From Pseudomonas sp. LBUM920 (GTDB lineage Bacteria; Pseudomonadota; Gammaproteobacteria; Pseudomonadales; Pseudomonadaceae), in contig NZ_CP027762.1 of assembly GCF_003852315.1 (NCBI RefSeq), forward strand, positions 6,469,867 through 6,533,866: DNA of 64,000 bases, written 5' to 3'. The position numbers and the translations under genes are program-made. Under the pieces are notes generated by a model that had not been told where the DNA came from, did no database searches, and worked only from the letters and a program-made list of their open reading frames with translations. Numbering within the stretch: position 1 is the first letter of the stretch; each line of letters opens with the position of its first letter. Positions 23,965-32,793 of this stretch are shown piece by piece.

Positions 23965-24585
23965 ATGTTCGAACCTGTGGTTGCCACCCTGATTACCTCA
24001 ATGGCCCGCACCGTAACCGGCGCCCGCAGCCTGTGGCTGGGTTGCGCGCCGGTGCCGGTGCAGCGCATCTATTTCGCCAACCACAGCAGCCACGGCGACT
24101 TCGTGCTGGTGTGGGCGTCCCTGCCGCAAAACCTGCGCAAGTTCACGCGTCCGGTGGCCGGCAGCGACTACTGGAACAAAAGCGCACTGCGCCGTTACAT
24201 CATCAACCGCGTGTTCAATGGCGTGCTGATCGATCGTGAGCGCAAAGACCCTGTGGATAACCCTCTGCAACCCATGCTCGCCGCTTTGGAAGGTGGCGAC
24301 TCGCTGATCATCTTCCCCGAAGGCACGCGCAATCTCGAAGACGGCCTGCTGCCCTTTAAAAGCGGCCTGTACCACCTGGCAAAAAGTTATCCACAGGCCG
24401 AATTGATCCCGGTGTGGATCGCCAATCTCAACCGGGTCATGCCCAAGGGGCGCGTGCTGCCGCTGCCATTGCTGTGCACCACCAGCTTCGGTGCGCCACT
24501 GCAACTGGAAGATAACGAAGACAAAACCGCCTTCCTCGCCCGCACCCGCGACGCCCTGCTTGCCCTTGCCCCGGAGCATGTCTGA
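23965..24585 (+). CDS. 1-acylglycerol-3-phosphate acyltransferase family protein
   Basis: 206 aa PlsC-family acyltransferase. The catalytic H-x4-D box is H40-SSHG-D45 and the substrate motif FPEGTR is near residue 120. It would acylate a lysophosphatidate-like acceptor at the inner membrane. In this operon it sits directly before the CDP-diacylglycerol synthase-like gene, giving the order acceptor acylation then CDP activation. Housekeeping PlsC is normally elsewhere, so this is a dedicated paralogue. Confidence 0.88.
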   Translation: MFEPVVATLITSMARTVTGARSLWLGCAPVPVQRIYFANHSSHGDFVLVWASLPQNLRKFTRPVAGSDYWNKSALRRYIINRVFNGVLIDRERKDPVDNPLQPMLAALEGGDSLIIFPEGTRNLEDGLLPFKSGLYHLAKSYPQAELIPVWIANLNRVMPKGRVLPLPLLCTTSFGAPLQLEDNEDKTAFLARTRDALLALAPEHV

Positions 24586-24586
24586 C

Positions 24587-25519
24587 ATGGATAGCCAAAC
24601 CCTGATGTTGTTCGGCGGGATCGGCGCCATCCTGGTGCTCGCCTCGCTGATCGGCCTGATCCTCAAGTTGCGCACCCGCGGTACGCCAAATGCGGTCGTC
24701 GACAACCTCAACGCCCGTATCAACGCCTGGTGGGTGATGGTCGTGGTGATCGGCATCGCCTTCTGGCTGGGCACCGGTGCGGTGATCCTGCTGTTCTACG
24801 CAGTGTCGTTCTACGCCCTGCGCGAATTCCTCACCCTTACCCCGACCCGCCGCAGTGACTACCCGGCGCTGGTGGCCGCGTTCTACCTGGCCTTGCCGCT
24901 GCAATACCTGCTGATCTATTCCGATTGGTACGGGCTGTTCTCGATCTTCATCCCGGTGTACGTGTTCCTGCTGCTGCCGATCCTCGCTTCACTGGGTGGC
25001 GACAGCACGCACTTCCTGGAGCGCGCGTCGAAGGTGCAATGGGGCCTGATGATTGCCGTGTTCTGCGTGTCCTTCGTCCCGGCCTTGCTGACCCTCGACA
25101 TTCCTGGCTACGAAGGTCGCAACCTGTTGCTGATCGCCTACCTGGTGATCGTGGTGCAGCTGTCGGACGTGCTGCAATACGTATGTGGCAAGCTGTTCGG
25201 CAAACACAAGATCGCGCCCAACCTGTCGCCGTCCAAAACCGTCGAAGGTTTCGTCGGCGGGATTCTGCTGTCATCCCTGATCGGCGCTGCGCTGTGGTGG
25301 ACCACGCCCTTTAATCCATGGCAGTCGTTTTTGATCGCACTGCTGATCAACCTGCTCGGCTTTGCCGGCGGCATTGTGATGTCGGCAATCAAGCGCGACC
25401 GAGGCGTGAAAGATTGGGGCCATATGATCGAAGGGCACGGCGGGATGCTGGACCGGCTGGATTCAGTGTGTTTTGCGGCGCCGATTTTCTTTCACCTTGT
25501 TCGCTACTGGTGGACCTGA
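24587..25519 (+). CDS. Phosphatidate cytidylyltransferase-like protein (YnbB/CdsA family)
   Basis: 310 aa polytopic membrane enzyme. The CdsA signature is present near the C-terminus: SAIKRDRGVKDWG followed by EGHGGMLDR (Glu replaces the usual Pro before GHGG). It would make CDP-diacylglycerol from phosphatidate and CTP. Two ATGs compete: 24578 is one base after a GGAG, 24587 is ten bases after it; 24587 is chosen. Last gene of the operon, followed by a REP pair. Confidence 0.88.
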   Translation: MDSQTLMLFGGIGAILVLASLIGLILKLRTRGTPNAVVDNLNARINAWWVMVVVIGIAFWLGTGAVILLFYAVSFYALREFLTLTPTRRSDYPALVAAFYLALPLQYLLIYSDWYGLFSIFIPVYVFLLLPILASLGGDSTHFLERASKVQWGLMIAVFCVSFVPALLTLDIPGYEGRNLLLIAYLVIVVQLSDVLQYVCGKLFGKHKIAPNLSPSKTVEGFVGGILLSSLIGAALWWTTPFNPWQSFLIALLINLLGFAGGIVMSAIKRDRGVKDWGHMIEGHGGMLDRLDSVCFAAPIFFHLVRYWWT

Positions 25520-25549
25520 GAAATACCACCTCAAGCTCAACGCGGATCA

Positions 25550-25642
25550 ACTGTGGGAGCTGGCTTGCCTGCGATGGCGGTGGGCCAGCAACCCATTTGT
25601 TGACTGAAACACCGCCATCGCAGGCAAGCCAGCTCCCACAGT
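25550..25642. repeat. REP inverted pair, CTGGCTTGCCTGCGA subtype
   Basis: Facing copies of GTGGGAGCTGGCTTGCCTGCGATGGCGG with near-perfect complementarity, in the convergent gap between the lipid operon and the Lrp gene. The core differs from the other REPs in the window (CTGG for CGGG, CCTGCGA for CTCGCGA), a different REP subfamily. Confidence 0.88.
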
Positions 25643-25666
25643 GGTTTTGGTGGGGTTTTGAAGTAT

Positions 25667-26149
25667 TCAGCCTGGCAGGTGCCCCAATGGCAAGGCGCCT
25701 GGGGTTTTCACGGTCTGGATCGCAAAGTTGCTGCGGATGTCCCGCACCCCCGGCAGCTTCAACAGGCTGCCGGTGACGAACCGCTCGTACCCACGCAAAT
25801 CCGGCACCACCACCTGCAACAGAAAATCCGACTCACCCGACACCAGAAATGCCGAGATCACCTCGGGCAGTGCGGTCACCGCCTCGCGAAAGGCATTGGC
25901 CTCGGTGTCGTTGTGCCGCTCCACCTTCACGCCGACGAACACCATCATGCCCAGGCCCACTTCATCGCGGTCCAGGGTGGCTTGATAGCCGCGAATCACC
26001 CCGGCTTCCTCCAGCAGCCTCACACGGCGCAAACAGGGTGAGGCAGACAGGCCGATCTCATCCGCCAGCTGCACGTTACTCAGGCGCCCATCACGTTGCA
26101 GGGCTTCAAGAATCTTGCGGTCAAAGGCATCAAGTTTCAGATTTGGCAT
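25667..26149 (-). CDS. Lrp/AsnC-family transcriptional regulator
   Basis: 160 aa. N-terminal winged helix-turn-helix (about residues 5-60: DRKILEALQRDGRLSNVQLADEIGLS) and a C-terminal RAM ligand-binding domain (about 70-150). Such regulators sense amino acids. It is divergent from a LysE-family exporter 127 bp away, the classic arrangement in which the regulator switches on export of the amino acid it senses. The effector is not evident. Confidence 0.93.
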   Translation of the reverse strand: MPNLKLDAFDRKILEALQRDGRLSNVQLADEIGLSASPCLRRVRLLEEAGVIRGYQATLDRDEVGLGMMVFVGVKVERHNDTEANAFREAVTALPEVISAFLVSGESDFLLQVVVPDLRGYERFVTGSLLKLPGVRDIRSNFAIQTVKTPGALPLGHLPG

Positions 26150-26276
26150 AAATGAATGGCCGTTAGCTTAATCAATGGCAGACAGTGCCAAGAATAGACG
26201 CTTTATAAGCTGACTACGCAAGCACCTGCCCTGCCCTTCACTCCTAGAATTAGCCGACACATCAAGGGGGTGGAAC

Positions 26277-26906
26277 ATGACAGAGCTGTGGTTATTTCTG
26301 ATGGCACTTTCGGTGGCGTTTCTGCTGCCGGGGCCGGACATGATCCTGTTGCTGCAAACCGGCGCGCGCCAGGGCAAAGCGCTGGCGCTGACCACGGCAA
26401 TCGGCCTGGGCCTCGCCCGGGCATGCCATGTGGTGTTGGCGGGCATGGGGCTGGCGACGTTGTTCAAAGTGGCGCCCTGGACCTTCGACGTGGTGCGCCT
26501 GGGCGGTGCGGCCTACCTGTTGTGGCTGGGCGTGCAATGCCTGCGTGCGAACGGGCTGCCATCGCTCGACGCCTCTCACGGCGCACCACCCGCCCATGCC
26601 TGGCGCGTGGCCTTTCAACGCGGACTGCTGACGAACCTGCTCAACCCAAAGGCCCTGCTGTTCTGCTCGGTGCTGCTGCCGCAATTCGTCAACCCGCAGG
26701 CCGGCCCGGTGGCGGCGCAGTTTGCATGGCTGGGGGTGATGCTGGTGACCGTGGGCTTCGCGTTTGACTGTTGCTACGCCCTGGCCGGCGCGCGCATCGG
26801 CCGCTGGCTGGCCAGCAATCGCTCGGCGCAGCGCCTGCAGCAGTGGTTATTCGGCAGCCTTTTGATCGGTTTTGCGGTGCGTCTCACTTTTGTGCAACAC
26901 GCCTGA
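26277..26906 (+). CDS. LysE/RhtB-family amino-acid exporter
   Basis: 209 aa with about six hydrophobic helices. The family N-terminus (FLLPGPDMILLLQTGARQG) and the mid segment (GLLTNLLNPKALLF) are clear. It exports an amino acid or homoserine-lactone-type compound across the inner membrane. A GGGGTGG lies before the ATG. Divergent from the Lrp-type regulator, its probable activator. Confidence 0.92.
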   Translation: MTELWLFLMALSVAFLLPGPDMILLLQTGARQGKALALTTAIGLGLARACHVVLAGMGLATLFKVAPWTFDVVRLGGAAYLLWLGVQCLRANGLPSLDASHGAPPAHAWRVAFQRGLLTNLLNPKALLFCSVLLPQFVNPQAGPVAAQFAWLGVMLVTVGFAFDCCYALAGARIGRWLASNRSAQRLQQWLFGSLLIGFAVRLTFVQHA

Positions 26907-26985
26907 GCGTTTGCGGCATATTCACGTCATCTTTTGTATCAAAGACGCGTGTAAGATACGCCGCACTTAGCCAGGGATGCTCACC

Positions 26986-29900
26986 ATGTTCGATTCGTTG
27001 AAAGCGATCAGTCGCCGTTTTCTCGGCCTGTTAACCACGGTGGTGAGTGCCCTGTTCGGCCAATGGCAGCCGCCTTTCTGGCTGCGCGCCATAGGTCGAG
27101 GCTTTGCGAACCTGGGCCGCAACGCTCGCGCCTATCCGCGCCAGGCCGGCGCCGGCGTGCTGGGCCTGGTGTTACTGGCTGGCGCAGGATTCTACGGCTG
27201 GCACTGGTATTCAAACCTGCCGCAGCCGCACACCGTTGGTTATTCGTTGCACAAGCCGAACCTGACGGATTACACCCAGCAACCGCCGGTGGTGGATAAC
27301 TTGCAGGTGCGTTTCGCCGAATCCGTGGCCCCCCTGGCGGCGATTGGCAAACCGGTGACTGAGGGCATCACCCTCAAACCCAACGTGGCAGGCGCCTGGC
27401 GCTGGTCCGATGACCGCACTTTACTGTTCGTGCCAGAAAAAGACTGGCCTGTAGACGCCCACTACACGCTGGACCTGGCGAAGAAAAACCTCCTGGCCGA
27501 CGGCGTGTTGCTCAGCCAGTACAGCAGCCAGTTTTCCACCCAGCCGTTCCGCGCCACCCTGGCGCAAAACGAGCTGTATCAAGACCCGTCCAACCCGACG
27601 CTGAAACAGCTGGTCGCGACCTTCCACTTTTCCCACCCGGTGGATGAAGACAACCTGCGCAAGCGCGTGTCTGTGACCCTCGGCAAAGGCCTGGCCTACC
27701 GCGACGCGCAGTTGCCCAACCGCCCGGAAATCACCTTCGACGACAACAAGCTCAACGCCTACGTACGCTCTGCCGCCCTCGCCACGCCACTGGAAAGCAC
27801 GCCGGTCAGCGCCAGGCTCGACGAAGGCATCAAAGCCCGTGACGGTGGCAACGCCAGCACCGCGCCGCTGGTGTCGGAAGTCACCGTGCCCGGCCGTTAT
27901 CGCCTGACCTTCACCGCCGCCGACGTCAGTTTTGTCGACAATGAACGCGGCGAACCGGAACCGGTGCTGATGTTCAGCAGCTCCAGCGCCGTGGCCGATG
28001 ACACCATTGCCGGTAAGGTCCAGGCGTGGCTGCTGCCGGAAAAAGCCCAGGACGACACTCGTCCCTATACCAGCAACGACATTGATGACGCCCTGCTGGC
28101 CCGCAGCACCAAGGTCGCCCTGACCCATGTGCCCAGCGTCGAGCCGCTGAACACCTTGCACGCGTTCAAATTCAAGGCCCCGGCCGGTCGCGCGCTGTAT
28201 GTGCGTGTGCCCGCCAACCTGGAAGCCATCGGCGGCTATCTGGCGAAAAACCCTACGGCCTCGTTGATCAGCATGCCGGCGTATCCGCGCACGCTGCAGT
28301 TCCTGTCCAACGGCGCGCTGCTGAGCCTCAACGGCGAAAAACGCCTGGGCTTCATGGCCCGTGGCGTGCCCGGCGCCCATGTGGAAATCGCCCGGCTGCT
28401 GCCTAACCAGTTGCAACACCTGGTGGACCAGAGCAGCGGCAGTTTTGCCCGGCCCAATTTCGTCAACGAATACTTTGATCGGATGGTCGAGCGCCAGTCG
28501 CTGGATATTGCGCTGTCGTCCAATGACCCGGCGAACACCGTCTACGACAACGTCGATCTGAGCCACTACCTCACCGCCAACGGCGGGCGTCGTGGCATTT
28601 TCGTGCTCAAGCTCAGCCCTCAGGATGACCCCGCAGAACGCACGTTCGAGTACGACCGCAGCAGTACCAGCGACCTGCGCTTTATCGTGGTAACTGACCT
28701 GGGCATCATCGCCAAGCGCTCCAGCGATGGCAGCCATGATGTGTATGTGCAGTCGATCGGCAACGGTTCGCCGGTGGCCGACGCACAGGTCGACATCATT
28801 GGTCGCAACGGCCTGCCGGTCAGCAGTGGCCGCACCGACACCGAAGGCCATGCGCATTTCGCCAAGCTGGATGAACTGCGCCGTGAGAAAACGCCGCTGA
28901 TGTATGTAGTCACTCGCGGCAATGATCAGTCCTTCCTGCCGATTGCCCGTCAGTCGCAGCAGCTGGATTTGTCGCGTTTTGATGTAGGCGGTTTGGAAGA
29001 AGACGGCGCGATTGATCGGCTCAGCGCCTACCTGTTTACCGACCGCGGCCTGTATCGCCCTGGCGAGACCGCGCACTTGGGCATGATCGTGCGCAGCGGC
29101 AACTGGAAAGGCGCCCTGCAAGGCCTGCCGGTGGAGCTGCAAATCACCGACCCGCGTGGCCTGGAGGTGATTCGTCAACCCCTGAAGCTGTCCACCAGCG
29201 GTTTTGAAACTTTTGATTTCCCCAGCAGCGACGTCGCCCCCGCAGGCGATTACACCGCGACCTTGCAGTTGATTGGCGAGAAAAACACCCGCACCGACCT
29301 GGGCAGTGTCAGTTTCAAGGTCCGCGATTTCGAGCCGGACCGCATGAAGGTCAGCCTGAGCCTGCATGACACGCCCGTATTGGGCTGGATTCCACCGGAC
29401 CAGGTGGTGGCCAAAGTCACTGCAATGCACTTGTTCGGCGCTCCGGCCGCCGGCCGCCGGGTGACGGCGAAGATGTCCTTGAGCCCGACGCTTGCGGCCT
29501 TCGACCGTTATCCCGATTACCGCTTCCGCCTCAACAACTCACTGGAAGACGCCAGCACCGAAGACCTCGCTGAAACCACCGTCGACGACAACGGCCAGGC
29601 CGTGCTCGACCTTAACCTGCAACGCTTCGCCAACAGCACCTATCGCCTGCAGGTCATGACCCAGGTGTTCGAGGCTGAAGGTGGGCGTAACGTGGCGGCG
29701 CAAAGTGCACTGCTGGTGTCGTCCGCGCCTTATCTGGTTGGTGTGAAAAGTCAGGATTCGCTGTCGTACGTCGCCAAGGACGCCCCGCGTCAGGTGCAGT
29801 GGCTGGCCGTCGCGCCAGACCTCACGCCATTGGCGGTGGACGGCCTGACCAGTGAAGTGGTCGAGCACCGTTATGTGTCGGTGTTGGTGAAACAGTCCAA

Positions 29901-32793
29901 CGGCACCTACAAATACGAGTCGCGCATCAAGAACATCAGCCAGCCCGCCTCGCCATTGACGATGACCAAGGATGGCGCCAAGCAGACCCTGAACACCGGT
30001 ACGCCGGGCGATTTCACCCTGCAACTCAAGGATGCCAACGGCAACCTGCTCAACCAGATCGACTACAGCGTGGCCGGACGTGGCAACACGTCGCGCTCCC
30101 TGGAGCGTAACGCCGAGTTGCAGCTGCGCCTGGATAAACGCAGCTACGCCACCGGCGATGAGATTGCGATCAGCATCCGCGCGCCGTACACCGGCGCCGG
30201 TTTGATCACCATCGAACGCGACAAGGTTTACACCCAGCAATGGTTCAAGGCCGACAGCACCAACAGCGTGCAACATATCCGCGTGCCTGCGGGCCTTGAG
30301 GGCAATGCCTACGTCAACGTGCAGTTCGTGCGCGACATCGGCTCGTCCGAGGTTTATATGAGCCCGCTGTCCTACGGCGTGGTGCCGTTCAGCATCAACC
30401 TGGATGCGCGCCGCATGGCGCTGAAGGTCGAAGGCCCGGCGAAGATCGAACCGGGGCAGACCCTGGACATCAAGGTCACCGCCGACCGGCCAGGCCGCGC
30501 GGTGGTCTACGCGGTGGACGAAGGCATCCTGCAAGTGGCGCGTTACCAGACGCCGGACCCGTTGGGTTTCTTCTTCCAGAAGCGCGCACTGGAGGTCGGC
30601 ACCAGTCAGATTCTTGACCTGATCCTGCCGGAATTCAGCCGCTTGCTCAGTGGGGCAGCGCCCGGCGGCGATACGGAAGGCGCTCTGGCCAACCACCTCA
30701 ACCCGTTCAAACGTAAACATCAGCCGCCTGTGGCGTGGTGGTCCGGGTTGGTGGATTTGCCGGCCGGTGAAACCGTGCTGCATTACCAGGTGCCGGACAG
30801 CTTCAACGGCAAGCTGCACCTGTTTGCGGTGGCGGTGGACGCCGACAGCGTGGGCGTCAGCGAGGCCAGCACCGAGGTGCGTGGGCCGATCGTGATCACA
30901 CCAAACGTGCCGGCCTTTGTCGCGCCGGGGGATGTGTTCAATGTGAGCGCCGGAGTATTCAGCAACCTCGATGCCGCGGCAGACGTGAAGTTTGAGCTGC
31001 AGACCAGCGACGGCCTCAACGTGCAGGGCGACAAAGGCAGCACCTTGTCACTGCAACCGCGTAAAGAAGGCACCGCCGAATTCAAGATCAAGGTCGGCGA
31101 AACCCTCGGTTCGGCGGACCTGCGTTTTATCGCCGTGCTGCCGGACGGCAAGCGCATTCAGGTGGCGGAAACCACCTCGATCCGCCCATTAAGTGAGCAC
31201 CGTGTGGCCTTGAGCCTGGGCCGTTTCGACAGTGCCAGCAAAGAGCTCAAGCCAACGCGCGAGCTGTTCAGCCAACTGCGCGACGTGCAACTGGGCGTGG
31301 CGGCCTCGCCGCTGGTGTGGGCCAACGGCCTCAAGCATTACCTGGATGACTACGGTTATGCCTGCACCGAGCAATTGGTGTCCAAGGCCATGCCGGCGTT
31401 GATCTGGGGCGGCACCGCACCCGAAGCCGAGCAAGCCTTCAGCAGCGCGGTGCGCATGTTGCGCCAACGCCAGAACCAGGCCGGCGGCTTCGGTTTGTGG
31501 GCCGCCAACCCGGACGTGGCGCCGTACGCCAGCTTGTATGCCACCGACTTCCTGATCGAAGCCAAGGAACGCGGGCTGCCGGTGCCGGAAGATTTGCTGG
31601 TGCGCTCCAACGCCTACCTGACAGAACTGGCCAACGGCCCGAGCGAAGGGCTGTCGGAATTGCGCAACCGTGCGTACGCCAGTTACCTGCTGAGCCGTCA
31701 GGGCATTCTCGTGAGCGGCGCCTTGAGCGATATCCGCGAGCGCTACGAAAGTTACTTCAAAGACACCTGGCAGAACGACCTGGGCGCCGCTTACCTGGCC
31801 GCCAGCTACAAGTTGCTCAAGCAGGACCGCCAGGCCGATTCGCTGTTCCGCAAAATCCCATGGCGCTCCCTTGTGGATAAGTGGGACAGCGACGGCCTGT
31901 ATTACGACCCGCTGGTGCACGACGCCGAACACTTGCACCTGCTGGCGCGTCACTTCCCTGAGTTGCTGGACGATGTGCCGACCGCCTTGCTGGATAAGCT
32001 CGGCAAGCGTCTTAACGAGCAACGCTACAACTCGCTGTCGGCCGCCCTGCTGCTGCGTGCCCTGGACAACTATGGCCAGCGCGCGCAAAGCGACATGACG
32101 CTCAAAGCCACCGCCTGGCTGGGCGACAAGCAGCAGCAATTGCTGGAAATGGCCGGGCAGCCGCCACGCGCCGCCGTGCCGGGCGCTACGCAAAAGCTGG
32201 TGATGGAAAAAACCGACGGCCCGGCCGCGTTCTACATGCTCAGCGAAGCCGGTTTCGACAAGGGCGCCAAGCTCAAGCCGATCAACAATGGCCTGGAAAT
32301 CATCCACGAATACCTCGACCTCAAAGGCGAGCCCGTGAGCAAAGTGGCGGTGGGCGATGAGTTCCTGGTGCGTCTGCGCCTGCGTGCGACCGACCGCGAC
32401 CAAGTGCAGCAAGTGGCCGTGGTCGATCTGCTGCCCGGCGGCGTCGAGCCTGTGTATAACTTGCCGCCGGAGCCGGAGACCGCCAGCACCGATGAAAGCG
32501 AAGGCGATGATTCGGAGTACGTGGAAACCGCCGACAGTGAAGAAGCGGATGCCTGGCAGGCGCCTATCGGCGAAACCGAGCTGAGCAACTGGCAGCCGGA
32601 CTACGTGGACGTGCGTGATGATCGGGTGGTGTTGTACGGCACCGCGCTGCGCGATGTGGGCACTTTCGTCTACCGCGTGCGCGCCACCAACGCCGGCACC
32701 TTCAACACGCCACCGGCCTACGCCGAAGGGATGTACGAAACCACCCTGCAAGGGCGCGGCAAAGTAGGCCAGCTTGAAATTACCAAGCCTTAA
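26986..32793 (+). CDS. Bacterial alpha-2-macroglobulin (YfhM-like), thioester type
   Basis: 1935 aa. A single N-terminal membrane helix (about 54-72) anchors it, instead of the lipobox of E. coli YfhM, so the body lies in the periplasm. A long series of beta-sandwich MG domains precedes the thioester motif C1460-T-E-Q, followed by an alpha-helical thioester domain and a C-terminal receptor-like domain with an acidic insertion (TDESEGDDSEYVE). These proteins trap proteases that breach the outer membrane. Paired with pbpC, which overlaps it by 20 bases. AGGG nine bases before 26986 favours that ATG over 26977. Confidence 0.93.
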   Translation: MFDSLKAISRRFLGLLTTVVSALFGQWQPPFWLRAIGRGFANLGRNARAYPRQAGAGVLGLVLLAGAGFYGWHWYSNLPQPHTVGYSLHKPNLTDYTQQPPVVDNLQVRFAESVAPLAAIGKPVTEGITLKPNVAGAWRWSDDRTLLFVPEKDWPVDAHYTLDLAKKNLLADGVLLSQYSSQFSTQPFRATLAQNELYQDPSNPTLKQLVATFHFSHPVDEDNLRKRVSVTLGKGLAYRDAQLPNRPEITFDDNKLNAYVRSAALATPLESTPVSARLDEGIKARDGGNASTAPLVSEVTVPGRYRLTFTAADVSFVDNERGEPEPVLMFSSSSAVADDTIAGKVQAWLLPEKAQDDTRPYTSNDIDDALLARSTKVALTHVPSVEPLNTLHAFKFKAPAGRALYVRVPANLEAIGGYLAKNPTASLISMPAYPRTLQFLSNGALLSLNGEKRLGFMARGVPGAHVEIARLLPNQLQHLVDQSSGSFARPNFVNEYFDRMVERQSLDIALSSNDPANTVYDNVDLSHYLTANGGRRGIFVLKLSPQDDPAERTFEYDRSSTSDLRFIVVTDLGIIAKRSSDGSHDVYVQSIGNGSPVADAQVDIIGRNGLPVSSGRTDTEGHAHFAKLDELRREKTPLMYVVTRGNDQSFLPIARQSQQLDLSRFDVGGLEEDGAIDRLSAYLFTDRGLYRPGETAHLGMIVRSGNWKGALQGLPVELQITDPRGLEVIRQPLKLSTSGFETFDFPSSDVAPAGDYTATLQLIGEKNTRTDLGSVSFKVRDFEPDRMKVSLSLHDTPVLGWIPPDQVVAKVTAMHLFGAPAAGRRVTAKMSLSPTLAAFDRYPDYRFRLNNSLEDASTEDLAETTVDDNGQAVLDLNLQRFANSTYRLQVMTQVFEAEGGRNVAAQSALLVSSAPYLVGVKSQDSLSYVAKDAPRQVQWLAVAPDLTPLAVDGLTSEVVEHRYVSVLVKQSNGTYKYESRIKNISQPASPLTMTKDGAKQTLNTGTPGDFTLQLKDANGNLLNQIDYSVAGRGNTSRSLERNAELQLRLDKRSYATGDEIAISIRAPYTGAGLITIERDKVYTQQWFKADSTNSVQHIRVPAGLEGNAYVNVQFVRDIGSSEVYMSPLSYGVVPFSINLDARRMALKVEGPAKIEPGQTLDIKVTADRPGRAVVYAVDEGILQVARYQTPDPLGFFFQKRALEVGTSQILDLILPEFSRLLSGAAPGGDTEGALANHLNPFKRKHQPPVAWWSGLVDLPAGETVLHYQVPDSFNGKLHLFAVAVDADSVGVSEASTEVRGPIVITPNVPAFVAPGDVFNVSAGVFSNLDAAADVKFELQTSDGLNVQGDKGSTLSLQPRKEGTAEFKIKVGETLGSADLRFIAVLPDGKRIQVAETTSIRPLSEHRVALSLGRFDSASKELKPTRELFSQLRDVQLGVAASPLVWANGLKHYLDDYGYACTEQLVSKAMPALIWGGTAPEAEQAFSSAVRMLRQRQNQAGGFGLWAANPDVAPYASLYATDFLIEAKERGLPVPEDLLVRSNAYLTELANGPSEGLSELRNRAYASYLLSRQGILVSGALSDIRERYESYFKDTWQNDLGAAYLAASYKLLKQDRQADSLFRKIPWRSLVDKWDSDGLYYDPLVHDAEHLHLLARHFPELLDDVPTALLDKLGKRLNEQRYNSLSAALLLRALDNYGQRAQSDMTLKATAWLGDKQQQLLEMAGQPPRAAVPGATQKLVMEKTDGPAAFYMLSEAGFDKGAKLKPINNGLEIIHEYLDLKGEPVSKVAVGDEFLVRLRLRATDRDQVQQVAVVDLLPGGVEPVYNLPPEPETASTDESEGDDSEYVETADSEEADAWQAPIGETELSNWQPDYVDVRDDRVVLYGTALRDVGTFVYRVRATNAGTFNTPPAYAEGMYETTLQGRGKVGQLEITKP

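Noticed and set aside
27421..29430. A 669-codon open frame antisense to the alpha-2-macroglobulin gene
   Set aside because: Long antisense frames are common in GC-rich Pseudomonas DNA. The product is a low-complexity His/Gly/Val/Gln mix with no domain, while the sense strand is a clear family member.
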